A stretch of DNA of 64,000 nucleotides from Gammaproteobacteria bacterium (GTDB lineage: Bacteria > Pseudomonadota > Gammaproteobacteria > Ga0077536), in contig JACKNG010000003.1 in NCBI GenBank assembly GCA_024235015.1, forward strand, positions 372,001 through 436,000, given 5' to 3'. The translations under genes were made by a program, and so were the position numbers. The stretch's first letter is position 1. Each line of letters opens with the position of its first letter. Under the pieces are notes generated by a model. That model searched no databases and had not been told where the DNA came from. It was given only the letters and a program-made list of their open reading frames with translations. This document shows positions 1 through 8,292 of the stretch, in pieces.

Positions 1-1228
1 CCGCGTCGCGGTCGTGCGGGTTGACCAGCAGCTGGCTGCCGAGTTCGTGCGCCGCGCCGGTCAGCTCGGAAAGCACCAGCACGCCGGGATCGTCGGGGTT
101 CTGCGCGGCGATGTACTCCTTCGCCACCAGGTTCATGCCGTCGCGCAGCGGGGTGACCAGGCCGACCCGTGCCAGCGCCAAGAACTTCATCACCGTCGGC
201 CGTGCATAGGACTTGTTGAGATAGCGCAGCGGTACCCAGTCGAACTCGGCGTAACGACCGTTGATCTCGCCGACCAGTGCCTCCAAGCGCAGCCTGAGCG
301 TGTTGTACTCGGGCACGTCCTCGCGCGAGGGCTGCGCAACCTGCAGGTAGACCACGTTGCCGACCGTCTCGGGGTAGCTGTCGAGGAGGTGCTCGTAGGC
401 GAGGAAGCGTTCGGGCAGGCCCTTGGAGTAGTCCAGCCGATCGATGCCGATGACCAGCGGGCGGCCGTGCAGGCTCTGCTCCAATCGCCGTACGGTGCGC
501 CCGTCACGGGCACTGCGCGCCATCTCCTGCACGTCGGCGGGGTCGAGACTGATCGGGAAGGCCGCCGCGCGCGAGCTGTCGCGGCCCCAGCGGATGCGGC
601 CGTCCTCGCCGACCTCGGCGCCGGTCCCGCGGCGTACGCAGTCGAGGAAATTGTCACGGTCGTTGACGGTCTGGAAACCGATCAGGTCGTAGGCGGCGAA
701 GGACCACAGCAGGTGGACGTGACCGGGCAGCGCGCGCAGCACGTCGTAGGGCGGGAAAGGGATGTGCAGGAAGAACCCCATGCGGCCCTTGATGCCGGCC
801 GCGCGCAGTTCCTGGCCGAGCGGCACGAGGTGGTAGTCGTGCACCCACACGGTGTCGCCGGACTCCAGCACCTGCAGCAGCTTGCGCGCGAGGTAGGCGT
901 TGGTGCGCCGGTAGCCTTCGCGGAAGGCGTTGCTGAACTGCATGGCGTCGATGCGGTAGTGGAACAGCGGCCACAGCACGCGGTTGGCGTAACCCTTGTA
1001 GTACTCGTCGTAGTCGCGCCGCGCGAGCGGCACGGTGGCATAGTGGATGCCGTCGACCTCGTCCTGCTGCGGCACCCGCCGCGTGCTCTCGGCGACGCTG
1101 CCGTCCCAGCCGAACCACACCCCGCCCTGCTGGCGCAACGCGGCGTTCAGGGCCACCGCCAGGCCACCCGGTGCGCTGCCCTGGCGCGGCACCGTGCAGC
1201 GGTTGGAAACGACCACCAGGCGGCTCAA
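1..1228 (-). CDS. otsA: Trehalose-6-phosphate synthase OtsA (GT20), C-terminus cut by window edge
   Basis: Transfers glucose from a nucleotide-glucose donor to glucose-6-phosphate to make trehalose-6-phosphate in the cytoplasm. The reading frame begins SRLVVVSNR, the usual OtsA N-terminus, and contains the GT20 motifs GFFLHIPFP (from about residue 150), SFAAYDLIGFQT, IGIDRLDYSKGLPERF and PLRDGMNLVAKEY. No ATG lies at the right place: a TTG at 1228 overlaps the TGA of the GH15 gene (TTGA), giving the standard N-terminus and translational coupling. About 409 residues are visible; the family usually has 450 to 480, so only the end is missing. It is the last gene of the otsB-GH15-otsA operon. The family assignment is secure; the TTG start is inferred from family length and operon overlap. 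Confidence 0.95.
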   Translation of the reverse strand, partial: MSRLVVVSNRCTVPRQGSAPGGLAVALNAALRQQGGVWFGWDGSVAESTRRVPQQDEVDGIHYATVPLARRDYDEYYKGYANRVLWPLFHYRIDAMQFSNAFREGYRRTNAYLARKLLQVLESGDTVWVHDYHLVPLGQELRAAGIKGRMGFFLHIPFPPYDVLRALPGHVHLLWSFAAYDLIGFQTVNDRDNFLDCVRRGTGAEVGEDGRIRWGRDSSRAAAFPISLDPADVQEMARSARDGRTVRRLEQSLHGRPLVIGIDRLDYSKGLPERFLAYEHLLDSYPETVGNVVYLQVAQPSREDVPEYNTLRLRLEALVGEINGRYAEFDWVPLRYLNKSYARPTVMKFLALARVGLVTPLRDGMNLVAKEYIAAQNPDDPGVLVLSELTGAAHELGSQLLVNPHDRDA

Positions 1229-3006
1229 AACTCGCCCTCCCACGGCGCCGACAGGCGCAGCGCACAGTTGATCAGCCCGACCATGCTGTAGGTCTGCGGG
1301 AAGTTGCCCCACAGCTCGCCGCTCTGCATGTCGATGTCCTCCGACAGCAGCCCCAGCGGGTTGCAGTGGGTGAGCAGTTTCTCGAACAGCGCGCGCGCCT
1401 CCTCGACCCGGCCGATCGCGTGCAGCGCATCGACGAACCAGAACGAGCACACCGTGAAGGCCGTCTCGGGCAGGCCGAAGTCGTCCGCGGTGGCATAACG
1501 CAGGATGTAGTCACCGCGTCGCAACAGGCGCTCGACGGCGTTCACCGTGCCGTGGAAGCGCGGGTCGTCGGCGGCGACGAAGCCGAGCTGGGCGAGCAGC
1601 AGCAGGCTGGCGTCCATGTCCTGCCCGCCGAAGCTCTCGGCGAAGGCGCCGAGCTCGGCGTTCCACGCCTGCGCGCTGATGTCGGCGTGCATGGCGTCGG
1701 CGCGCGCGCGCCAGGAGGCGTAGCGCTCGTCGAGGCCGAGCCGGCCGGCGATGCGCGCGAGGCGATCGCAGGTCGCCCAGCACATCACCGCCGAGAAGGT
1801 GTGCACCTTGGCGATGCCGCGGTACTCCCACAGCCCGGCATCCGGCTGGTCGTAGGCCTCGGCCGCGCGCTCGCCGAGGATCTCGAGCTGGCGGAACAGG
1901 CTGGCATCGCCGGGCCGACGTAGGCGCTCGTCGTAGAAGACGTGGGCGGCGGCAAGCACGGCGGCACCGTAGACGTCGTTCTGGCGTTGCACGTAGGCGG
2001 CGTTGCCCATGCGTACCGGGCCCATGCCGCGGTAACCCGGCAGCTCGGCGACCTCGCGCTCCTCGATGCGCGCCTGGCCGCTGATGCAGTACACCGGCTG
2101 CAGCTGGCCGTCGGCCGAATCGGCGATGCGGTTGATGATGTAGCCGAGGTACTGCTCCATGGTCTGGGTCGCGCCGAGGCGAGTCAGCGCGGCGACCACG
2201 AACCAGGCATCGCGCAGCCAGCAGTAGCGGTAGTCCCAGTTGCGCCCGCTGTCGGGCGCCTCGGGGATCGAGCTGGTGACCGCGGCGATGATGGCGCCGG
2301 TGTCGTCGAAGGCGTTGAGCTTGAGCGTGATGGCGGCGCGGATGACCTCGCGCTGCCATTCGAAGGGAATGCCGAGGTAGCGCACCCATTCCGACCAGTA
2401 GTCGCAGGTCTGTTCGCGGAAACGCTCGGCCAGCGCGGTGACGGCTTCCGGGCAGGTCTCGTCCGGGCCGAGGATGAAGGTGAGCGGGCCGTCCATCACG
2501 AACGGCAGCTCTTCGAGCACCGCCGACAACGAGGCATCGGTGGTCAGGCGCAGCACCTGGTCGGGCAACACGTAACGGATGTGGTTGCTGCCGTGGGTGA
2601 TGCCGAGCGGCGAGGCGCCGTGCGCGGCCTGCGGCTTCAGCACCACGCGAATGCGCGGCGTGCCGGCGATGCGCCGCACCTGGCGCACCAGCATCACCGG
2701 GCGGAAGGTGCGCCCGTACTGCTTGAAGCGCGGCGCGAAGTCGGTGACCTCGACGCAGGCGCCGTCGTCGGTGTAGAGCCGGGTGACCAGCACGGCGGTG
2801 TTCTTGAGGTAATGCTGCTCGCCGTGGCTGTAGCCGATGAGCTCGATGGCGAAACGACCGCTGGCATCGTCGGCGTCGCGCAGCAGGGCATCGAACACCG
2901 GCTCGCCGTCGAAGCGCGGCAGGCAGGCCCACACGATGTGGGCGCGCGGGTCGACCAGCGCGGCGATGGTCGAGTTGCCGATGAGGCCGAGGTCGAGGGT
3001 GGTCAT
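1225..3006 (-). CDS. GH15 family glycosidase (trehalase/glucoamylase-like)
   Basis: A 593-residue glycoside hydrolase family 15 protein. It has the N-terminal super-sandwich domain followed by the (alpha/alpha)6 barrel, with the conserved segment GRNWDYRYCWLRDAWF near residue 260 and the C-terminal GELWGNFPQTYSMVGLIN. GH15 members hydrolyse alpha-linked glucosides; bacterial relatives next to ots genes are often trehalases, so turnover of trehalose or a related glucan is the likely role (inference). No signal peptide is visible, so it is cytoplasmic. The ATG at 3006 (MTTLDLGLIGN) is chosen because it overlaps the otsB stop in ATGA; 14 further in-frame residues upstream look unlike the family. 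Its own stop overlaps the otsA TTG start, so the three genes are coupled. Confidence 0.9.
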   Translation of the reverse strand: MTTLDLGLIGNSTIAALVDPRAHIVWACLPRFDGEPVFDALLRDADDASGRFAIELIGYSHGEQHYLKNTAVLVTRLYTDDGACVEVTDFAPRFKQYGRTFRPVMLVRQVRRIAGTPRIRVVLKPQAAHGASPLGITHGSNHIRYVLPDQVLRLTTDASLSAVLEELPFVMDGPLTFILGPDETCPEAVTALAERFREQTCDYWSEWVRYLGIPFEWQREVIRAAITLKLNAFDDTGAIIAAVTSSIPEAPDSGRNWDYRYCWLRDAWFVVAALTRLGATQTMEQYLGYIINRIADSADGQLQPVYCISGQARIEEREVAELPGYRGMGPVRMGNAAYVQRQNDVYGAAVLAAAHVFYDERLRRPGDASLFRQLEILGERAAEAYDQPDAGLWEYRGIAKVHTFSAVMCWATCDRLARIAGRLGLDERYASWRARADAMHADISAQAWNAELGAFAESFGGQDMDASLLLLAQLGFVAADDPRFHGTVNAVERLLRRGDYILRYATADDFGLPETAFTVCSFWFVDALHAIGRVEEARALFEKLLTHCNPLGLLSEDIDMQSGELWGNFPQTYSMVGLINCALRLSAPWEGEF

Positions 3007-3752
3007 GGCGTCGTCTCCGTCGCTGCGTCGAGGGCGCGCGCGAGCCACGCGCGCACGGCCGCGGGGTCGGCCAGGCGCGCCCGGGCGAGCGTCGCGCCGT
3101 CCCCGACCTTGACGCTCAGGCCGCCGCGCGCGTTGACGAATTCGAAACCGTGCTCGTCGGTACGATCGTCGCCGACGAACACCGCGCGGCGCCCGGCGAA
3201 CGGCGCCTCGTCCATGAAGGCGGCGATGGCGACGCCCTTGTCGGCACCGGCGGCGCGGATCTCGACCACCATGTGGCCGCGTTGCAGAACCAGTTCGGGC
3301 GGCAGCGCCGCGGCGAGTTCGTCGGCGAACGCGGCGACCGCGCCGGCCGCGGCCGGCACTGCGCGGTAGTGCAGGGCGAGCGCCGCGCCCTTGTCCTCGA
3401 CCAGCAGCCCGGGCGTGTTCGCGGCGAAGCCGGCGAGCCGGGTGACGAACGGTTCGAGTGCGCCGCGCAGGGCGGGCGGCGCGTGCTGCAGCCGGCCCGC
3501 GGCGTCGCGGCGCTCGAGCCCGTGCAGGCCGGCCGCCGGCAATACCAGCGGCGCGAGCAGGCCATCGAGGGTGGCGAGACTGCGCCCGGTGACCACCGCC
3601 AGTGCACCGGCGCAGCCGGCGGCGAGGCGCGCGAGCAGGCCGCGCAGGCTGTCCGGTACGCGCACGGCCATCGGCGTGTCACCGAACTCGATCAGGGTGC
3701 CGTCGAGGTCGAGAAAGAGCGCGGTGGTACGGGGATCGATCGGCTGGGGCAT
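3003..3752 (-). CDS. otsB: Trehalose-6-phosphate phosphatase OtsB (HAD superfamily)
   Basis: Removes phosphate from trehalose-6-phosphate, the second step of the OtsA/OtsB pathway. The 249-residue protein shows HAD motif I FLDLDGTL with the nucleophile Asp15 and general acid Asp17, the cap region, and motif IV GDDRTDEHGF near the C-terminus. Length is normal for OtsB. The start at 3752 (MPQPIDPRTT) puts motif I at its usual distance from the N-terminus; the frame stays open upstream, but that sequence is low-complexity and lies opposite the ankyrin gene end. It is the first gene of the operon, and its stop overlaps the GH15 start by 4 bp. Assignment is secure. Confidence 0.95.
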   Translation of the reverse strand: MPQPIDPRTTALFLDLDGTLIEFGDTPMAVRVPDSLRGLLARLAAGCAGALAVVTGRSLATLDGLLAPLVLPAAGLHGLERRDAAGRLQHAPPALRGALEPFVTRLAGFAANTPGLLVEDKGAALALHYRAVPAAAGAVAAFADELAAALPPELVLQRGHMVVEIRAAGADKGVAIAAFMDEAPFAGRRAVFVGDDRTDEHGFEFVNARGGLSVKVGDGATLARARLADPAAVRAWLARALDAATETTP

Positions 3753-3822
3753 CGGCAGCGGGCTGGCGGCAAGGCCTTGGGATTGTAACGACTGGACCGT
3801 GGACCGCCAGCCGCGGCGTGCT

Positions 3823-5421
3823 TCACCGCGCCGGCGGGCAGGGATCGTCCGCGGCGGGCAGCAGGTCGACCGCACCGCGGCCGAGACGCCGCGCGAGACA
3901 GAACGCGCTCTCGCCGTCGGCATCGCGTGCGCCGGCCGGCGCGCCCGCGGCGAGCAGGCGCTGCACCACGGCAGGGCGGTCGGCGGTTTCCAGTGCGTGG
4001 TGCAGAACGCCGTGCCCCTCCGCGTCGCGTCGTGCCGGGTCGGCGCCGGCCGCGAGCAGGGCCTCGATGAACGCGAGATCCTGCATGCGGCTGGCGTGCA
4101 TGAGCGCGGTGCGGCCGCCGGCGTCGGCCACATCGGGATCCGCACCGAGTTCGAGCAGGGCGAAGACGAACTCGCGCTCGTCCGGCACCGGCGTCAGGCG
4201 CTTGATCAGCAGCGGCACGCCGTCGACCCGGCTCAGCGTCGGGTCGGCGCCGGCCGCGACCAGGCGCCGCATGAGATCGCGATCGGCGCGCCGTGGCGAC
4301 AGTGCCGCCAGCGCGTCGCGTCCGCGCGCGTCGGTCAGGCCGGCATCCGCGCCATGGGCGAGCAACAGTTCGACCACGGCGTCACCGCGTGCGTCGGTGA
4401 CGGCGCGGTTGAGATAGGGCGCGGCCGCGGCGTCGGCGCCGTGCGCGAGCAGTACGGCCAGCATGGCCGGGTCGCGACGTTCGACCGCGTACCCGAGGGC
4501 AGCGGCCGCCGGCGCGCCGAGATCGAGCAGCAGGCCGACCAGCCTGGCGTCGCCCGTACGCATCGCTTCGTCGAGGGTGCGCGCGACGAGTTCCGCGCGG
4601 CGGCCGTCCACGCGCGCGCCGCGGGCGAGGAAGCGGGCCAGGGTGTTGCGCTGGCGCTGGTCGATGGCGGCGAGCAGCGGCGTGCGCGTCGCACCGCAGG
4701 CGGCCCGCGCATCGGCTCCGGCGGCGAGCAGGGCCTCGACCCGCGCCAGGCGAGCCGGGTCGAGGTCGCCCGCGATACCTGCGTTGACCGCCGTGCACAG
4801 CGGCGGCGGCGCACCCGGTGCGGCGCCGTCCGGGTCGACCCCGGCGGCGAGCAGTTGCTGCATCACGCCGTCGCGCCCGTTGCGTACGGCGCTGGCCAGG
4901 GCGCGCGCCGCGGCGCCGGCGTCGAGGGGCAGGCCGGCTTCGAGCAACGCGGCCAGGGCGACACCGTCGGCGTGGCCCGCCGCCGCTTGCAGCAGGTCGG
5001 CAGCGAAATCGACCCGCGTGGGATCGGCGCCGCCCGCGCGCAGGGTGGCCAGGCGTGCGGCATCGAGGCGACCGCCGCGCACGGCCTCCAGCAAGGCCTG
5101 GTCGGCCGGTGCACGAAAACCGCGCCAGGATTCGGCGAGCCGCTGTGGCACCTCGTTCACGCTCGCCCACAGCCACAGCTGCGACCCGGCCACGACCAGC
5201 GTGTAGACGAACACCACGCCGAAGGCGAGGTGCTGCTCGCGGCGCCAGGCCAGCACCAGCGCCGGCGGCAGGGCCAGCAGGTGGACTGCCAGCGCCCCCA
5301 GCCAGGGCAGGATCAGGATCAACGCCTCGGGGCCGTCCGGCACCAGCGCCGCGCACAGGCCGAGCACGCCGAGCGCGGCCAGGCACAACGCCCACAGGCG
5401 CCACGGGCCGAGCATCGTCAT
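3823..5421 (-). CDS. Ankyrin-repeat protein with N-terminal membrane segments
   Basis: A 532-residue protein. The first 90 residues hold about three hydrophobic segments (near residues 8-30, 33-55 and 68-90). The rest is a long array of ankyrin repeats with recurring LLAAGADP, LLDLGAP and ALMHASRMQD-type units to about residue 510. Ankyrin arrays bind proteins; the likely topology is a membrane anchor with the array on one side, side unknown. The start at 5421 overlaps the stop of the upstream glycosyltransferase gene in ATGA; a second ATG lies two codons later. The coupling suggests that the array serves the glycosyltransferase or its product, but no specific function can be assigned. The only odd point is the pairing of the two domain types. 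Confidence 0.8.
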   Translation of the reverse strand: MTMLGPWRLWALCLAALGVLGLCAALVPDGPEALILILPWLGALAVHLLALPPALVLAWRREQHLAFGVVFVYTLVVAGSQLWLWASVNEVPQRLAESWRGFRAPADQALLEAVRGGRLDAARLATLRAGGADPTRVDFAADLLQAAAGHADGVALAALLEAGLPLDAGAAARALASAVRNGRDGVMQQLLAAGVDPDGAAPGAPPPLCTAVNAGIAGDLDPARLARVEALLAAGADARAACGATRTPLLAAIDQRQRNTLARFLARGARVDGRRAELVARTLDEAMRTGDARLVGLLLDLGAPAAAALGYAVERRDPAMLAVLLAHGADAAAAPYLNRAVTDARGDAVVELLLAHGADAGLTDARGRDALAALSPRRADRDLMRRLVAAGADPTLSRVDGVPLLIKRLTPVPDEREFVFALLELGADPDVADAGGRTALMHASRMQDLAFIEALLAAGADPARRDAEGHGVLHHALETADRPAVVQRLLAAGAPAGARDADGESAFCLARRLGRGAVDLLPAADDPCPPAR

Positions 5422-7358
5422 GGCACCACCTCCGCCTCGGGGCCCCGCGCGTTGCGCCGGAAAGTACGCCCCAGCGCCGCGGCCTGGCGCGCGGTCTCGG
5501 CCGCGCCCAGGCGCGCTTCGAGCGCGGCCGCGGCGTCCGTCGCACCACGCACGGCGAGCGCGAGCAGCAACGCGTCGTCGCAGGGCCGCACCGAGCAGCC
5601 CGACGGGTCGAAGCCGCCCGGCACACCGAGGCCGCTGAGCAGCAGCGCGGCCAGCGCACGGTCGCGTTCAGGACCGGGCGTCGCCGCCAGCGGTTCCAGC
5701 CAGGCACGCGCCGCGGCGTCGTCGCCGGCGCGCCAGGCGAGAATGCCGAGGACCCGGCGCGCGACGGGCGAATCGTCCGCGCTGGCCGTGCAGGCGGTGA
5801 CGATGGACGCCATCCCGGCATCGTCCTGGGCCCCGCGCAGCCAGGCGTTGAAACGCGCCACGCAGCCGATTTCCAGCGCCGCGCCGTGGCCCGGCGCGCG
5901 CGCCAGCGCGGCCTCGGCATGGGCCAGTGCCGCGGCGCTGTCGCCGGTTTCGAGCGCGGCGCGCGCCAGCAGCAGTTCGTCCTGCACCACGGTGCGCTCG
6001 CGCTCGGCGGCGGGCAGCGGCACCAGGCTCGCCGCGGCGACGAGCACGGTCACGGCCAGTGCACGGCGGCGCCGCCGCGGCGCGAGGACCGGCAGCCGGG
6101 TGACCCCGCCGGCGAGAATCGCCGCCAGCGGCACCAGCGGCAGGCGGAAGCGCGCGCTGACGTAGGTCAGCAGCAGGGCGCCGGTGTAGGCCAGCACCAG
6201 GGCCGCGAAGAGCGCAATCGCGCCACGCCGGCGCAACGCCGCGGCACCCAGCAGGCCGAGCGCGAGCAGCACGCTCCAGCCCAGCGGATTGGGCGCGAGC
6301 CACGGCGAACGCGCCTTGTGCACGGCGTAGGTCTTGTTGTTGTACTGCTCGAAATCGTTCAGCAGGTACCACGCCTTGCGCGCCAGCAGCGCCGCCCAGG
6401 CCAGCGGGTCGGCGGCCAGGTCGGCGCGCAGGCGGGCGCGCCAGTAGGCGGTCGTGCTGGCGATGTCGCCGGGGCCGTCGGGATGGTCTTCGCGGTAGCG
6501 CCGCGCGGCCTCGAGCCGCGCCGGGTTGACGCCTTCGCCGTAGCTCGCGATGCGCCGCGCCTGCTCGAAGTAGCGCCCGTTGGCGCCGCGATGGTTGGCC
6601 GCCCACAGGTCGAACGCGCCCTGCCACGGCAACACCCGGAACTCGCCGGACAATGCCTGGTTGGTCGCGCCCATGGCCGCGAGCAGGAGCAGCGCCGGCG
6701 CCACCCCGGCGGCCATGGTCGTCATCCGGCCGGGCCGTCGCCACTGCGTCGTCGCCAGCACCAGCCACCACGCCGGCAGGCAGGCCAACAGCTGCGGGCG
6801 CGCCAGCCCGGCCAGGGTGAACGCGCTTGTCGCCAGCAGCGCAGCGCCCCCCGCCGTGCCATCGGACTCGTCGAGCACGGCCAGGGCGGCGCGCACCCCG
6901 ACCAGCAGCAAGGTGATGGCGAGGGTGATGTCGAGCGGGTCGGCGGCGAAGTGCAGCGCCACGGGATTCAGACCGTAGAGCAGCGCGGCGAGCGCCGCGG
7001 CGCCGGCGCCGGGCCACAGGTGGCGGGCGGCGCTCCACACCAGCGCCGTGCTGGCGAGGTGCAACAGCCCGTTCAGCATCCGCGCCGCGAAGGCGAGATC
7101 GGGTGGCGCCACGCCGAGTCGCAGCAGCCCGGCGAGCAGCGCCGGGTAGAGCGGCGCGCGGAACAACGGTTCGCGCGGCAGGCTGCCGTCGGCCATGGCG
7201 CCGGCCAGGGCCAGCATCTCGCGGCCGTCGAGCACCGGGTAGAGGCCGAGCGGCGTGGCGCTGTACCAGAGCAGGAAGCCGACTGCGTACACCGTCACCG
7301 CGCCGCCGACCAGCAGTACCCAGCTGCGCTCGCGCGCCGTCCGCCCCGCCGTCGTCAT
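5418..7358 (-). CDS. Polytopic GT-C type glycosyltransferase (PMT/ArnT-like) with C-terminal TPR-like region
   Basis: A membrane protein of about 646 residues. An N-terminal transmembrane helix is followed by a loop with LDGREM, where GT-C enzymes of the PMT/ArnT type place a catalytic aspartate, then RAPLYPALLAGLL and about ten more hydrophobic helices to about residue 440. Helical TPR-like sequence with ALAHAEAALARAPGHGAAL follows. GT-C enzymes move a sugar from a polyprenyl-phosphate donor to an acceptor on the outer face of the inner membrane; substrate unknown. Start 7358 (MTTAGRTARE) is preferred, with an alternative at 7385; neither has a clear ribosome site. Translationally coupled to the ankyrin protein. 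It is divergent from the SDR gene at 7454. Confidence 0.75.
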   Translation of the reverse strand: MTTAGRTARERSWVLLVGGAVTVYAVGFLLWYSATPLGLYPVLDGREMLALAGAMADGSLPREPLFRAPLYPALLAGLLRLGVAPPDLAFAARMLNGLLHLASTALVWSAARHLWPGAGAAALAALLYGLNPVALHFAADPLDITLAITLLLVGVRAALAVLDESDGTAGGAALLATSAFTLAGLARPQLLACLPAWWLVLATTQWRRPGRMTTMAAGVAPALLLLAAMGATNQALSGEFRVLPWQGAFDLWAANHRGANGRYFEQARRIASYGEGVNPARLEAARRYREDHPDGPGDIASTTAYWRARLRADLAADPLAWAALLARKAWYLLNDFEQYNNKTYAVHKARSPWLAPNPLGWSVLLALGLLGAAALRRRGAIALFAALVLAYTGALLLTYVSARFRLPLVPLAAILAGGVTRLPVLAPRRRRRALAVTVLVAAASLVPLPAAERERTVVQDELLLARAALETGDSAAALAHAEAALARAPGHGAALEIGCVARFNAWLRGAQDDAGMASIVTACTASADDSPVARRVLGILAWRAGDDAAARAWLEPLAATPGPERDRALAALLLSGLGVPGGFDPSGCSVRPCDDALLLALAVRGATDAAAALEARLGAAETARQAAALGRTFRRNARGPEAEVVP

Positions 7359-7453
7359 CGAAGTCGTGCCACAATCGCGCCCCATCGGCCGGCCGAACTT
7401 AGCACGCGCTGCACCGGCGCGCCGGTCTGCACCACGTGAACGGGAGGGGAGAC

Positions 7454-8269
7454 ATGCAGGATTTCACCGACAAGGTCGCCGTCATCACCGGCGGCGCCAG
7501 CGGCATCGGCCTGGCCGTGGCCGAGCAACTCGCCGCCGCCGGCGCCAGGCTGGTGCTGGCCGACATCGAGCGCGGCGCGCTCGACGCCCGCGTCGCCGAG
7601 TTCGTCGCCCGCGGCACACCCTGCGTCGGCCGCATCACCGACGTCGCCGACCGCGCCCAGGTCCAGGCCCTGGCCGACCACGCCTGGGACCACTTCGGCC
7701 AGGTCGACGTCGTCATGAACAACGCCGGCGTGGCGGTCTTCGGCCCGACCCAGGAGATGACCCACGACGACTGGAAGTGGACCGTCGACGTCAACCTGTG
7801 GGGCTGCATCCACGGCGTCGAATGCTTCGTGCCACGCATGATCGAGCAGGGCGCGGGCGGCCACGTGTTGTTCACCGCGAGCTTCGCCGGGCTCGTCGCC
7901 AACCGCGAACTCGGCCCCTACAACGTGACCAAGGCGGCGGTGGTGGCGCTGGCCGAATCGCTGCGCAAGGACGTGCGCGAACACGGCATCGGCGTGTCCG
8001 TGCTGTGCCCGATGCGCGTGTCCAGCAACATCGACTTCAGCGCGCGCAATCGCCCCGATGCCCTCGGCGGCCCGACCGCCAACCGCACCTACACCGACGA
8101 GGAACGCGCCGCCCTCGACGGCCGCCTGCTCGACGTCGCACCGGTCGCCGGCCTGGTCCTCGACGCCATCCGTGACAACCAGCTCTACATCCACACCCAC
8201 CGCGAGGCGCGCGCCTACTTCGACAAGCGCGCCGAACGCATCAGCGCGGCGTTCGAGCGGGCGCTGTAG
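7454..8269 (+). CDS. SDR-family NAD(P)-dependent oxidoreductase
   Basis: A classical short-chain dehydrogenase of 271 residues. It has the cofactor motif TGGASGIG, the stabilising NNAG motif, a catalytic Ser in FTASFAG and YNVTK carrying the catalytic Tyr and Lys. The acidic residue in VLADIE after the second strand suggests preference for NAD over NADP (inference). The C-terminal extension with ARAYFDKRAERI is longer than in minimal SDRs and resembles SDRs annotated as acting on hydrophobic alcohols; the substrate cannot be read from sequence. The ATG at 7454 follows a strong GGGAGGGGA ribosome site; an in-frame GTG at 7436 lies upstream of that site and is rejected. The gene stands alone, divergent from the glycosyltransferase. 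Confidence 0.9.
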   Translation: MQDFTDKVAVITGGASGIGLAVAEQLAAAGARLVLADIERGALDARVAEFVARGTPCVGRITDVADRAQVQALADHAWDHFGQVDVVMNNAGVAVFGPTQEMTHDDWKWTVDVNLWGCIHGVECFVPRMIEQGAGGHVLFTASFAGLVANRELGPYNVTKAAVVALAESLRKDVREHGIGVSVLCPMRVSSNIDFSARNRPDALGGPTANRTYTDEERAALDGRLLDVAPVAGLVLDAIRDNQLYIHTHREARAYFDKRAERISAAFERAL

Positions 8270-8292
8270 CGAGTCCCCCGCGCCGCCAGGTC

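Noticed and set aside
3391..7439. Very long plus-strand open frames opposite the ankyrin and glycosyltransferase genes
   Set aside because: Their products are Arg/Gly/Ala-rich without domains. They run exactly antisense to genes with clear families, the usual effect of third-position GC bias.
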